From contig JBDIAS010000123.1 in the NCBI GenBank assembly GCA_039812465.1, positions 1 to 9,534 of the forward strand: a DNA stretch of 9,534 nt. Direction: 5' to 3'. The translations under genes and the position numbers were made by a program. Positions 1 through 5,860 of the stretch are shown one piece after another. A model generated the notes under the pieces. The model was given only the letters and a program-made list of their open reading frames with translations, had not been told where the DNA came from and made no database searches. This stretch comes from Austwickia sp039812465 (GTDB lineage Bacteria > Actinomycetota > Actinomycetes > Actinomycetales > Dermatophilaceae). Within the stretch, counting starts at the first letter, position 1; every line of letters starts with the position of its first letter.

Positions 1-309
1 ACAGAGGCGACCGGAGCGACGGGCGCCTCATGGGCGTCGGCCGCCGGCACCGACAACTCCCCCGTCGCGGCGGCCCGGCTGGTGGTCACCCGCGACTGGT
101 GCGGTGTCGGCAACCTCACAGTCTCCCCGGGGCACCGCGGCGCCGGGTGGGGCCGCGCCGCCCTAGCGGAGGCGCTGGCTGAGGGCCGTCGGTCGGGTGC
201 GCGGTTCGCCTACCTGCAGGTTCGCGAGGACAACGAGGCCGCGCGAGGGCTCTACGCCGCCGCCGGCTTCACGCCCCACCACGCGTACGCGTACCGCAAC
301 CCGGCCTGA
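1..309 (+). CDS. GNAT-family N-acetyltransferase, C-terminal part (5' end outside window)
   Basis: The frame is open from base 1 to the TGA at 307-309, so only the last 102 residues are present. They contain the GNAT acetyl-CoA binding segment: a beta strand (NLTVSP) followed by the pyrophosphate loop HRGAGWGRAAL, which matches the R/Q-x-x-G-x-G/A pattern. The family's late motif follows as YLQVREDNEAARGLYAAAGF. The ending, with HH-x-Y-x-YR, resembles from memory the C-terminus of the mycobacterial Rv0428c-type GNAT group. The family transfers an acetyl group from acetyl-CoA to an amine; the substrate cannot be told from this fragment. The ATG at 82 is internal to the domain fold and is not the real start. 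The operator-controlled operon downstream begins about 50 bases after the stop and looks like a separate transcription unit. Confidence 0.88.
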   Translation, partial: TEATGATGASWASAAGTDNSPVAAARLVVTRDWCGVGNLTVSPGHRGAGWGRAALAEALAEGRRSGARFAYLQVREDNEAARGLYAAAGFTPHHAYAYRNPA

Positions 310-358
310 CGCACGCCGCCCCGCACTCCCCGCGCGCAAACGAACACGCGCGCCCCTC

Positions 359-388
359 TTGCCTGATGAATACCCCTGGGGGTATCTT
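359..388 (+). promoter_or_regulatory. Promoter of the Cys-rich protein / CoADR-rhodanese operon
   Basis: TTGCCT at 359-364 and TATCTT at 383-388 form a -35/-10 pair with an 18-base spacer. TATCTT fits the actinobacterial TANNNT -10 pattern. Transcription would start near 395, giving a leader of about 34 bases before the ATG at 429. The palindrome at 370-385 fills the spacer and overlaps the first three bases of the -10 box, as expected if a bound repressor blocks RNA polymerase. The assignment rests on sequence only. Confidence 0.6.
370..385. promoter_or_regulatory. CsoR/CstR-family operator-like palindrome
   Basis: ATACCCCTGGGGGTAT is a perfect inverted repeat with 7-base arms (ATACCCC / GGGGTAT) around a TG centre. 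G/C-tract operators with flanking TA are typical of the CsoR/RcnR/CstR repressors, which sense Cu(I), other metals or persulfides. CstR-type members are known to control rhodanese and CoA-disulfide reductase genes, and such a gene lies directly downstream. The family assignment follows from the motif and the regulated genes. No repressor gene is in the window, so persulfide versus copper sensing is undecided. Confidence 0.7.
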
Positions 389-428
389 GAAGCGGTCCCT
401 CACCCCGACGTCCCGTCAAGGAGTCCCC

Positions 429-623
429 ATGTGCCGTGCAGTCTCCTGCCCGAAGTGCGGCAAGACCACCTGGGCCGGGTGCGGCCAGCACGTCGACCAG
501 GTCCTCGCCAGCGTCCCCGTGAACCGCCGCTGCACCTGCAACCCGACCACCACCGCGGCAGCCGCCGCAGCGTCCACCCCGAAAGCGTCCGGCGGAATCT
601 TCGGGCGCCTCCTGGGCCGATGA
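429..623 (+). CDS. Small Cys-rich conserved protein (MCRAV...CGKTTWAGCGxHV type), 64 aa
   Basis: The ATG at 429 follows AAGGAG (420-425) at good spacing. An earlier in-frame ATG at 366 lies upstream of the operator and promoter -10 box, so it is rejected. The first 37 residues form a compact Cys-rich unit with Cys at 2, 7, 10, 18, 35 and 37 and His at 21, including CPKCGKTTWAGCG. I recognise this as a small conserved family of unknown function found in bacteria and, as far as I recall, also in eukaryotes. The spacing suggests metal or sulfur binding, which is inference. Residues 38-54 are an Ala/Thr-rich linker, and the protein ends in a short basic-hydrophobic tail (GGIFGRLLGR). Its TGA overlaps the next gene's ATG (ATGA at 620-623), so the two are probably translationally coupled and act in the same sulfur or metal stress response. 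Confidence 0.85.
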   Translation: MCRAVSCPKCGKTTWAGCGQHVDQVLASVPVNRRCTCNPTTTAAAAAASTPKASGGIFGRLLGR

Positions 624-2260
624 AGGTCGTCATCGTCGGAGGCGTCGCCGGTGGGATGTCCGCCGCGACCCGTCTGCGGCGCCTCGACGAACACGCGGAG
701 ATCGTCGTCTTCGAGCGCGGGGAGTACGTGTCGTTCGCGAACTGCGGGCTGCCCTATTACGTCGGCGGCGTGATCACCGACCGAAACGCGCTCCTGCTGC
801 AGACCCCCGAGTCGCTGGCCGCCCGCTTCGCCATCGACGTGCGCACCTGCCACGAGGTCACGGCCATCGACCGCGAAGCGCGTGAGGTGCGGGTCCGCGA
901 CCTGCGCACCGGAGAGCTCCTGCGGGAGGCCTACGACGCGCTGGTGCTCTCCCCTGGCGCGGCGCCCTTCGTCCCTGACTTCCCGGGCGCGGACCGCGCC
1001 CTGCCGCTGCGCAACGTGGCGGACGTCGACCGGATGGCGGCCGCCGTCGCGGGAGCGACCACCGGCGCCCCGCCCCGGACGGCCGTGGTCCTCGGCGCGG
1101 GTTTCATCGGCCTGGAGATGGCCGAGAACCTCGTCCATCGCGGTCTGCAGGTCGCCGTCGTCGAGCTCGCCGACCAGGTCCTCGCCCCGCTCGACCCGGA
1201 GATGGCCGCCATCGTCGCGGCGCGACTCGCCGAGCGCAGGGTCACCGTGGTCACGGGCGCCCAGGTCACCTCGTACGACGGCGCGGTGGCGATCCTCTCC
1301 GACGGCTCCACCTTGCCCGCGGACCTGATGGTCGCCGCCATCGGCGTGCGCGCCGAGGGTGGGCTGGCCGCCGACGCCGGACTGGAGGTCAACGATCGCG
1401 GAGGGATCGTGGTCGATGACGCGCAGCGCACGTCCGACCCGCGCATCTTCGCGGTCGGCGACGCGGCGCAGAAGCGGGACGCGATCGACGGCGGGCCCGC
1501 GATGGTGCCGCTGGCGCAGACCGCGAACCGGCACGGCCGCCTGGTCGCGGACGTCATCACCGGCCGCGACACCAGCGCCGCGCCCGTGCTCGGCACCGCG
1601 ATCGTCGGGGTGTTCGGGCTGCAGGTCGCGTCCACCGGCTGGAACGAGAAGCGGCTGCGGGCCGCGGGCCGGTCGATCCGGGTGATCCACACGCACCCGG
1701 GCGACCACGCCGGGTACTACCCGGGCTCCTCCCAGATGAGCCTGAAGCTGCTGGTCGACGCCGACACTGACGCGATCCTGGGCGCCCAGGGCGTCGGCCC
1801 GGCCGGCGTCGACAAGCGGATCGACGTGATCGCGACCGCGATGCGCGGCGGCTTGACCGGCAGCGATCTGGCGGATCTGGAGCTGGTGTACGCTCCGCAG
1901 TTCGGCTCGGCCAAGGACCCCGTCAACTTGCTCGGGATGATCGCCGACAACCTGGCGACCGGCCAGGCCGCGACGATCCAGTGGCACGAGCTCGACGCGG
2001 CGATGGCCGCCGGGGCGCACCTGATCGACGTGCGCACGGGAGGTGAGTTCGCGGCCGGGGCGATTCCGGGCGCGCTCAACATCCCGGTCGACGAGCTGCG
2101 CGACCGGCTGGATGAGCTTCCGGAGGGGGAGCTCATCGTGCACTGCCGGGTCGGGCTGCGCGGGCACGTGGCCGCGCGGTTGCTGACCCAGCACGGCCGC
2201 ACGGTGCGCAACCTCGACGGCGGCTACCTGACCTGGTCCGCCGGACACGGCGCAGCCTGA
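620..2260 (+). CDS. CoA-disulfide reductase with C-terminal rhodanese domain (CoADR-RHD), 546 aa
   Basis: FAD- and NAD(P)H-dependent pyridine nucleotide-disulfide oxidoreductase fused to a rhodanese. The N-terminal FAD Rossmann motif (VIVGGVAGGMSA) is at residues 4-15. The single redox cysteine is Cys42 in SFANCGLPYYVGG, the CoADR/Npsr/Nox signature. The NAD(P)H motif VVLGAGFIG spans 156-164, and the second FAD motif IFAVGDAA spans 276-283. The CoADR tyrosine motif YAPQFGSAKDPVN starts at Tyr424. Residues about 452-546 are rhodanese, with catalytic Cys509 in HCRVGLRGH. The length matches CoADR-RHD proteins, known to reduce CoA-disulfide, CoA-persulfide or polysulfide. The ATG overlaps the preceding stop (ATGA), which fixes the start; a longer upstream frame lacks a family N-terminus. 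The sequence looks intact and cytosolic. Exact in vivo substrate (CoA persulfide versus elemental sulfur or O2) is not readable from the sequence. Confidence 0.93.
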   Translation: MKVVIVGGVAGGMSAATRLRRLDEHAEIVVFERGEYVSFANCGLPYYVGGVITDRNALLLQTPESLAARFAIDVRTCHEVTAIDREAREVRVRDLRTGELLREAYDALVLSPGAAPFVPDFPGADRALPLRNVADVDRMAAAVAGATTGAPPRTAVVLGAGFIGLEMAENLVHRGLQVAVVELADQVLAPLDPEMAAIVAARLAERRVTVVTGAQVTSYDGAVAILSDGSTLPADLMVAAIGVRAEGGLAADAGLEVNDRGGIVVDDAQRTSDPRIFAVGDAAQKRDAIDGGPAMVPLAQTANRHGRLVADVITGRDTSAAPVLGTAIVGVFGLQVASTGWNEKRLRAAGRSIRVIHTHPGDHAGYYPGSSQMSLKLLVDADTDAILGAQGVGPAGVDKRIDVIATAMRGGLTGSDLADLELVYAPQFGSAKDPVNLLGMIADNLATGQAATIQWHELDAAMAAGAHLIDVRTGGEFAAGAIPGALNIPVDELRDRLDELPEGELIVHCRVGLRGHVAARLLTQHGRTVRNLDGGYLTWSAGHGAA

Positions 2261-2683
2261 GGAGTCGGCCCAGACGATACGGGCTGACGACGAAGCGCGC
2301 AGCGAAGGGGCCGGCGAGCGCAGCGAGGCGGGCCCGCGGCGGAGCGTGAGGAGTCGGCCCAGACGATACGGGCTGACGACGAAGCGCGAAGCGAAGGGCA
2401 TGGCGAGCCACGGGCTGACGACGAAGCGCGCAGCGAAGGGGCCGGCGAGCGCAGCGAGGCGGGCCCGCGGCGGAGCGTGAGGAGTCGGCCCAGACGATAC
2501 GGGCTGACGACGAAGCGCGCAGCGAAGGGCACGGCGAGCGCAGCGAGCCGTGGCCGCGGCGGAGCGCGAGGAGTCGGCCCAGACGATACGGGTTGACGAC
2601 GAAGCGCGCAGCGAAGGGGCCGGCGAGCGCAGCGAGCCGTGGCCGCGGCGGAGCGCGAGGAGTCAGCCCCAAGGGATACTGAC
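2261..2683. repeat. Tandem 89-bp direct repeats between stop 2260 and start 2687
   Basis: Complete 89-bp units lie at 2261-2349, 2481-2569 and 2570-2658. A truncated unit lies at 2350-2410, a unit lacking its first about 19 bases at 2411-2480, and a diverged unit start at 2659-2683. Each full unit begins GGAGTCGGCCCAGACGATAC and contains GACGACGAAGCGCGCAGCG, then GGCGAGCGCAGCGAG. The array begins directly after the stop codon of the CoADR gene. Around CGAGCGCAGCGAG the units carry different flanking arms: GGGCC/GGCCC in 2261-2349 and 2411-2480, CACGG/CCGTG in 2481-2569, and a mixed pair in 2570-2658. Long open frames run through the repeats on the minus strand but encode only Arg/Ala/Pro-rich repeats, so they are not annotated. 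Confidence 0.95.
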
Positions 2684-2686
2684 CGG
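2675..2686 (+). promoter_or_regulatory. Probable -10 box for leaderless transcription of the 2687 gene
   Basis: GATACT at 2675-2680 keeps the A2 and T6 positions of TANNNT and ends exactly six bases before the GTG at 2687. That is the geometry of an actinobacterial leaderless transcript starting on the initiation codon. No Shine-Dalgarno sequence precedes this GTG, and no good -35 is visible. Confidence 0.45.
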
Positions 2687-3253
2687 GTGAAGGTCGTCAA
2701 CCACCACGTCGGCTGCTGCGGGTTCTCCCCGGTGCGCCCGGACGGTACGGAGTGGCCGCACGTCCTCGGGCTGCCCGCGGGCGCGTCTGTCCACGCCGAC
2801 TCGCCGGAGGAGATCCTCGGGGAGCTGATCGAGGGGTACGAGGATCTCGACGCCGCCGCCCGCTGCGAGGCGCGGATCGAGCACGCCGTGCGCGTGGCCG
2901 TCGAGCACCAGGAGCTGCGGATCGCTCAGGCGGCCCGCGAGGGGCTGATCAGCGCGGATGACCCGCAGGACGCGGCGCTTGTCGGGATCCTGCGGTCCGC
3001 GGCCGGCCGGCCCCTCCGGCTGTCCCGGCCTGGGGACGATGAGGGGTCGCCCGCCCCGGCCTGGGAGGGGGCCATCACTCTGGTCTGCCTCACGACGTCG
3101 TACGCGCCCCATACCGACGTACCCGCGCCCACCGGACGGGTCGACTGGATCGACCCGACGGGCGAGCAGCGGTACCTGATCAGCCTGCGCCGAGTCGGAG
3201 CGGCGGACTACTGGTGCGCGGGCTGGGACGCCGAGCCGCTCCCGCCCCCGTGA
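2687..3253 (+). CDS. Conserved-looking hypothetical protein, 188 aa
   Basis: I do not recognise this family. The GTG at 2687 is chosen because an ATG at 2639 lies inside the upstream repeats, while 2687 follows a -10-like box by six bases, a leaderless pattern. The protein starts MKVVNHHVGCCGFSPVRPDG, with a CC pair at residues 9-10. An acidic, probably helical region follows at about 36-87 (SPEEILGELIEGYEDLD, then alternating Glu/Ala/Arg stretches). The middle is Pro/Gly/Asp-rich (about 105-130). The C-terminal third has beta-like segments such as ITLVCLTTSY and RYLISLRRVG, with Trp residues near the end. No signal peptide or membrane segment is seen. Codon third positions are strongly GC-biased, supporting a real gene. 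It is convergent with the next gene, with a repeat tract between, so it is probably monocistronic. Confidence 0.7.
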   Translation: MKVVNHHVGCCGFSPVRPDGTEWPHVLGLPAGASVHADSPEEILGELIEGYEDLDAAARCEARIEHAVRVAVEHQELRIAQAAREGLISADDPQDAALVGILRSAAGRPLRLSRPGDDEGSPAPAWEGAITLVCLTTSYAPHTDVPAPTGRVDWIDPTGEQRYLISLRRVGAADYWCAGWDAEPLPPP

Positions 3254-3270
3254 CCGGCGGGCGGCCCCCT

Positions 3271-3367
3271 GCGGGACAGGTCACCCCCGCGGGACAATCA
3301 CCCCGCGGGACAATCACCCCGCGGGACAATCACCCTGCGGGACGGCCACCTGCGGGCCGGTCGGCTC
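3271..3367. repeat. 16-bp tandem repeat between convergent genes
   Basis: GCGGGACA-type units start at 3271, 3289, 3305, 3321, 3337 and 3352. The central units are nearly identical copies of GCGGGACAATCACCCC at exactly 16-base spacing; the outer ones diverge. Unit junctions create the 8-bp palindrome CCCGCGGG. The tract fills the gap between the stop codons of two convergent genes and runs onto the minus-strand gene's stop. It could help end transcription from both sides, but it lacks a long stem or T-run. Confidence 0.9.
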
Positions 3368-4373
3368 AGAGGCGCCACTCCGCCGTCGGGGAGTACGACA
3401 CCGCGACCGGCTCCTGGCCCTCCGGGATCTCGAACAGCACCCAGCCCGTCGCCGAGGAGCCGGCGGCGACCAGCGGGGCCGCGTCCAGGGCGGGCCCGTT
3501 GCCGGCCATGAAGTACGAGGGCCGGTGCGCGACGCCGTCGGCGGTGATGAGCCGACACAGTTGCGAGCTGGGGGGTTGGGCGTAACTGGCCGGGCCCGGC
3601 GCGCGCACCGTGTAGGAGACGGCGAAGAACCGATGGCCCGGGGTCGGCAGCAACGTGGCCGGGACCGCCGAGGCGTCCTTGTCCAGCGCCGTGGCCGTGA
3701 CGTCGACGGCGACCCGGTCCTTCTTCGTGATCAGCTGGACGGTCTCGCCCAGCGCTGCGGACCGCGGGGGACGCGACCAGCCCGGATCCGTACCCGGAAC
3801 GAGGGGCGCCCCCGGGGGCGCCGACACGGTCGGAGCCCGATCGGTCGGCCCCGACGTCGGCCCCGCGGTCGTTCCCGTGGCGGGCGTCCCAGCAGCGGGC
3901 GTCCCAGCGGCGGTCGTCCCAGCGGCGGTCGTGCCGGTCGACGTGGGATCCGCGGCGGGTGTCCCCGTGGGGGCCGGGCCCAACGTGGCCCCGCCGCCGG
4001 TGACCGGCGGAGAGGCTACCGCGGGCGCCTCGTCGCCGCTGGAGCCACCGACCAGCCCCACCGCGGTGATCAGGCCCAGCACGAGCGCCACGCCGCTGGC
4101 GGCAAGCCCGCCCAGCGCCCAGGACGACGGCGGCGGCGCCTCCGCGGGTCGGTCCCCGCCGCCGGGGATCAGATCGCCGCAGGCGGAGAAGGAGCGGGCG
4201 CGAAGACCGTACGCGCCGAGGGCGAGCCCGACCACCGCGGCGACCACCGCGAACCATCCGACCGGTCGCCACAGGGAGACGATCGCGAGCACGAGCGCCA
4301 GGGTCGCGACGGCGAGCACCTCCGCCCCTTGAAACCGACGCGAGGCGGCCGTGTCCTGCTCCCGCTCGTCCAT
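3366..4373 (-). CDS. Membrane protein with extracytoplasmic DUF4352-like domain, 335 aa
   Basis: The ATG at 4373 has GGGAGGG nine bases upstream, so this start is preferred over longer frames. After a short polar N-terminus there are two close hydrophobic helices (about 18-34 and 37-57), a polar loop (60-84) and a third helix (about 86-109). Residues 112-205 form a low-complexity Ala/Gly/Thr/Pro linker with repeats of the AAGT(T/P) type, which probably spans the cell wall. The C-terminal domain (about 208-335) alternates beta segments (VQLITKKDRVAVDVTATALD, FFAVSYTVRAP, TGWVLFEIPEG) and ends VSYSPTAEWRL. This is the pattern of DUF4352/immunoglobulin-like actinobacterial surface proteins of unknown function. 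Three helices and an inside N-terminus put the Ig-like domain outside. I am confident of the architecture; the DUF4352 label is from memory of the pattern. Confidence 0.85.
   Translation of the reverse strand: MDEREQDTAASRRFQGAEVLAVATLALVLAIVSLWRPVGWFAVVAAVVGLALGAYGLRARSFSACGDLIPGGGDRPAEAPPPSSWALGGLAASGVALVLGLITAVGLVGGSSGDEAPAVASPPVTGGGATLGPAPTGTPAADPTSTGTTAAGTTAAGTPAAGTPATGTTAGPTSGPTDRAPTVSAPPGAPLVPGTDPGWSRPPRSAALGETVQLITKKDRVAVDVTATALDKDASAVPATLLPTPGHRFFAVSYTVRAPGPASYAQPPSSQLCRLITADGVAHRPSYFMAGNGPALDAAPLVAAGSSATGWVLFEIPEGQEPVAVSYSPTAEWRL
3877..3936 (-). repeat. 15-bp in-frame tandem repeat in the linker
   Basis: Four 15-base units lie at 3877, 3892, 3907 and 3922, and a partial unit precedes them. 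They encode the repeated pentapeptide AAGT(T/P) in the linker of the membrane protein. The unit is a multiple of three, so copy-number change would alter linker length without shifting the frame. Confidence 0.8.
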
Positions 4374-4540
4374 GGCGTCTTGCCCTCCCTCGTCCCCCGC
4401 GGCTCGCCGGCGACCGGCCGCGTTCTGCGACGCGGGCGGCGCCGGCCGCTTGGCAGCATATCGGGGCGGGCGTCCTGGGGGGACTCCAGACTCGCGCACC
4501 CGCAAGGGATCTGGCGGGCCACTCGACGAACGATCGGAGG

Positions 4541-4639
4541 TCAGCGCCGGCGACGCAGCAGCACCGCCGCGATGACGGCGAAGACCGCCACGAACACGCC
4601 CGTGTAGGCGAGGAAGGCGAGCACGAGCGCGAGCGACAT
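4541..4639 (-). CDS. Putative 32-aa single-pass membrane miniprotein
   Basis: This short frame runs from the ATG at 4639 to the TGA at 4541-4543. It encodes a very hydrophobic helix, beginning MSLALVLAFLAYTGVFVAVF, and ends in four arginines. A single helix with a basic C-terminal end is the expected arrangement of a small integral membrane protein with its C-terminus inside. There is no Shine-Dalgarno sequence, but TAGCAT on the minus strand ends six bases before the ATG, the leaderless pattern also seen at the divergent gene starting at 4715. It lies 167 bases upstream of the membrane-protein gene on the same strand and might be co-transcribed with it. No family is recognised. The clean helix plus RRRR and the fitting promoter argue for a real gene; its size is the main reason for doubt. 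Confidence 0.5.
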   Translation of the reverse strand: MSLALVLAFLAYTGVFVAVFAVIAAVLLRRRR

Positions 4640-4645
4640 CGTCCG

Positions 4646-4651
4646 ATGCTA
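4646..4651 (-). promoter_or_regulatory. -10 box (TAGCAT) for the 32-aa protein
   Basis: On the minus strand TAGCAT fits TANNNT perfectly and is separated by six bases from the ATG at 4639, which suggests a leaderless transcript. It lies in the 75-base divergent region shared with the hydrolase gene. No convincing -35 is seen. Confidence 0.45.
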
Positions 4652-4702
4652 GGGGGCTCCCCGTGTCCGCGCCGTCGCGGGATCGTCTCGGGCCGTGTGG
4701 TC

Positions 4703-4708
4703 TAACCT
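4703..4708 (+). promoter_or_regulatory. -10 box (TAACCT) for the hydrolase gene
   Basis: TAACCT fits TANNNT and ends six bases before the GTG at 4715. No convincing Shine-Dalgarno sequence lies between them, so initiation is probably leaderless. This supports the GTG as the start codon. Confidence 0.5.
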
Positions 4709-4714
4709 CGCAGG

Positions 4715-5710
4715 GTGAGCCCCGACGCGCCGAGCCGAGCGGGAGGCGCCGAGATCGTCGCCACCCCGATGGACGGCGAACTGCGCGCGTGGATCGAGGC
4801 CGCGGCCGGCACCCAGGCGCTGGCGGCCACGCTCGGGGTGGCCCGGCTGCGGGTCGTGAGCAAGTCCCGCGCCCGCGACGGCGCGGGTGGGCCCGAGGTC
4901 GCCGAGGTCTCCGAGCATGATCTCGGCGGCCACCTCCGAGCACGCCTCTACCGTCCCGCGGCGGCGCTGCGTCCCGTGGTCGTATACCTGCACGGGGGTG
5001 GGTTCGTGCTGGGGGATCTCGACACCCACGACCGGCTCGCGCGCAGGATCGCGCGGTACGGCGACGTCGCGGTCCTGTCCGTGGACTACCGCCGCGCGCC
5101 CGAGCACGTCGCGCCGGCGGCGATCGAGGACGCCGTCAGCGCGGTCCGCTGGGCGCAGGCGATGCTCGGCCTCCTCGGCGGCGACGAACGCACCGGCGTG
5201 GGGCTCGCCGGGGACACCTCCGGTGGGCTGTTGGCGATCTGCGCCGCGCGGCGCCTGCGCGACGAGTCCCGGGCGGGGGGCGGAGAGCCCGCCACGTCCC
5301 TCCTGCTCCTCACCCCGCAGACCGACCTGACCCTGACCGCTCCCAGCGTGGCCGAGAAGGGTCACGGCTGGGGGATGGAGCGCCCCGATCTGGAGTGGTA
5401 CGCGCAACAGTGGGTGCCGCGCCGGCAGGACCGCATGGACCCGGACGTCAGCCCGAGCTACGCCGCCCTCGACGGCCTGCCGCCGACGTTCCTCGTCACG
5501 GCCGAGCACGATCCGCTGCGCGACGACGGGCTCTGGTTGGGGGACCGGCTGCGCGCGACCGGCGCCGCCGTCGAGCACCTGCACTTCCGGCACCTGGTAC
5601 ACGACTTCTTCGCCCTGGACGAGCAGTCCCCCGCGTGCCAGCGGGCCGGTGACGACGCGCTGCGGCGCTACGGGTCGTTCCTTCGGTACCGCCTCGGCGT
5701 CCTGGACTGA
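4715..5710 (+). CDS. HSL-family (family IV) alpha/beta hydrolase with altered nucleophile motif, 331 aa
   Basis: Related to hormone-sensitive-lipase-type carboxylesterases, which cleave short to medium acyl esters. The oxyanion motif HGGGF is at residues 93-97 (in VVVYLHGGGFVLGDLDTHD). It is followed by the family's VDYRRAPEH (123-131) and a PAAIEDA segment. The Asp of the triad is expected at Asp266 (AEHDPLRDDG) and the His at His296 (HLVHDFF). The nucleophile elbow, normally GDSAGG, reads GDTSGG at 166-171. Thr168 therefore sits where the catalytic Ser belongs, with Ser169 one place later. Activity may be lost, weak or changed. The rest of the fold looks intact and the length is normal. The GTG at 4715 is supported by TAACCT six bases upstream. 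No signal peptide is seen, so it is probably cytosolic. The last codons are part of a 25-bp repeat that continues downstream. Confidence 0.88.
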   Translation: MSPDAPSRAGGAEIVATPMDGELRAWIEAAAGTQALAATLGVARLRVVSKSRARDGAGGPEVAEVSEHDLGGHLRARLYRPAAALRPVVVYLHGGGFVLGDLDTHDRLARRIARYGDVAVLSVDYRRAPEHVAPAAIEDAVSAVRWAQAMLGLLGGDERTGVGLAGDTSGGLLAICAARRLRDESRAGGGEPATSLLLLTPQTDLTLTAPSVAEKGHGWGMERPDLEWYAQQWVPRRQDRMDPDVSPSYAALDGLPPTFLVTAEHDPLRDDGLWLGDRLRATGAAVEHLHFRHLVHDFFALDEQSPACQRAGDDALRRYGSFLRYRLGVLD

Positions 5711-5820
5711 ACACGCCCCAGGCGTCCTGGACTGAACACGCCCCAGGCGTCCTGGACTGAACACGCCCCAGGCGTCCTGGACTGAACACGCACTGGGCGT
5801 TCTGGACTGAACACCCGCCC
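5696..5820. repeat. 25-bp tandem repeat starting inside the hydrolase gene's 3' end
   Basis: Five consecutive 25-base units start at 5696, 5721, 5746, 5771 and 5796. The first three are identical and the last two diverge at their ends. Each contains GGCGTCCTGGACTGAACACG, so every unit restates the hydrolase's final GVLD codons and TGA stop. Junctions form CCAGG-CGT-CCTGG, a short 5-bp stem with a 3-base loop, at 5718-5730, 5743-5755 and 5768-5780. The array lies between two convergent genes and may serve as a terminator region, although the stems are short and lack T-runs. Confidence 0.95.
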
Positions 5821-5860
5821 GCCGGGGCGCCAGCCGGTGCGCCCGCCAGGCGCCCGCGGC

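Noticed and set aside
366..428. Upstream ATG extending the Cys-rich protein by 21 residues
   Set aside because: It lies before the operator and the predicted transcription start; ATG 429 has a clear AAGGAG and matches the family N-terminus.
416..2401. Long minus-strand open frame antisense to the CoADR gene
   Set aside because: Shadow frame caused by GC-biased codons; the translation lacks domain character and the plus strand carries all CoADR motifs.
2133..2700. Minus-strand frames with repeated Arg/Ala/Pro-rich peptides
   Set aside because: They are translations of the 89-bp repeats; the unit is not a multiple of three, so different frames give the same peptide pieces without a stable protein.
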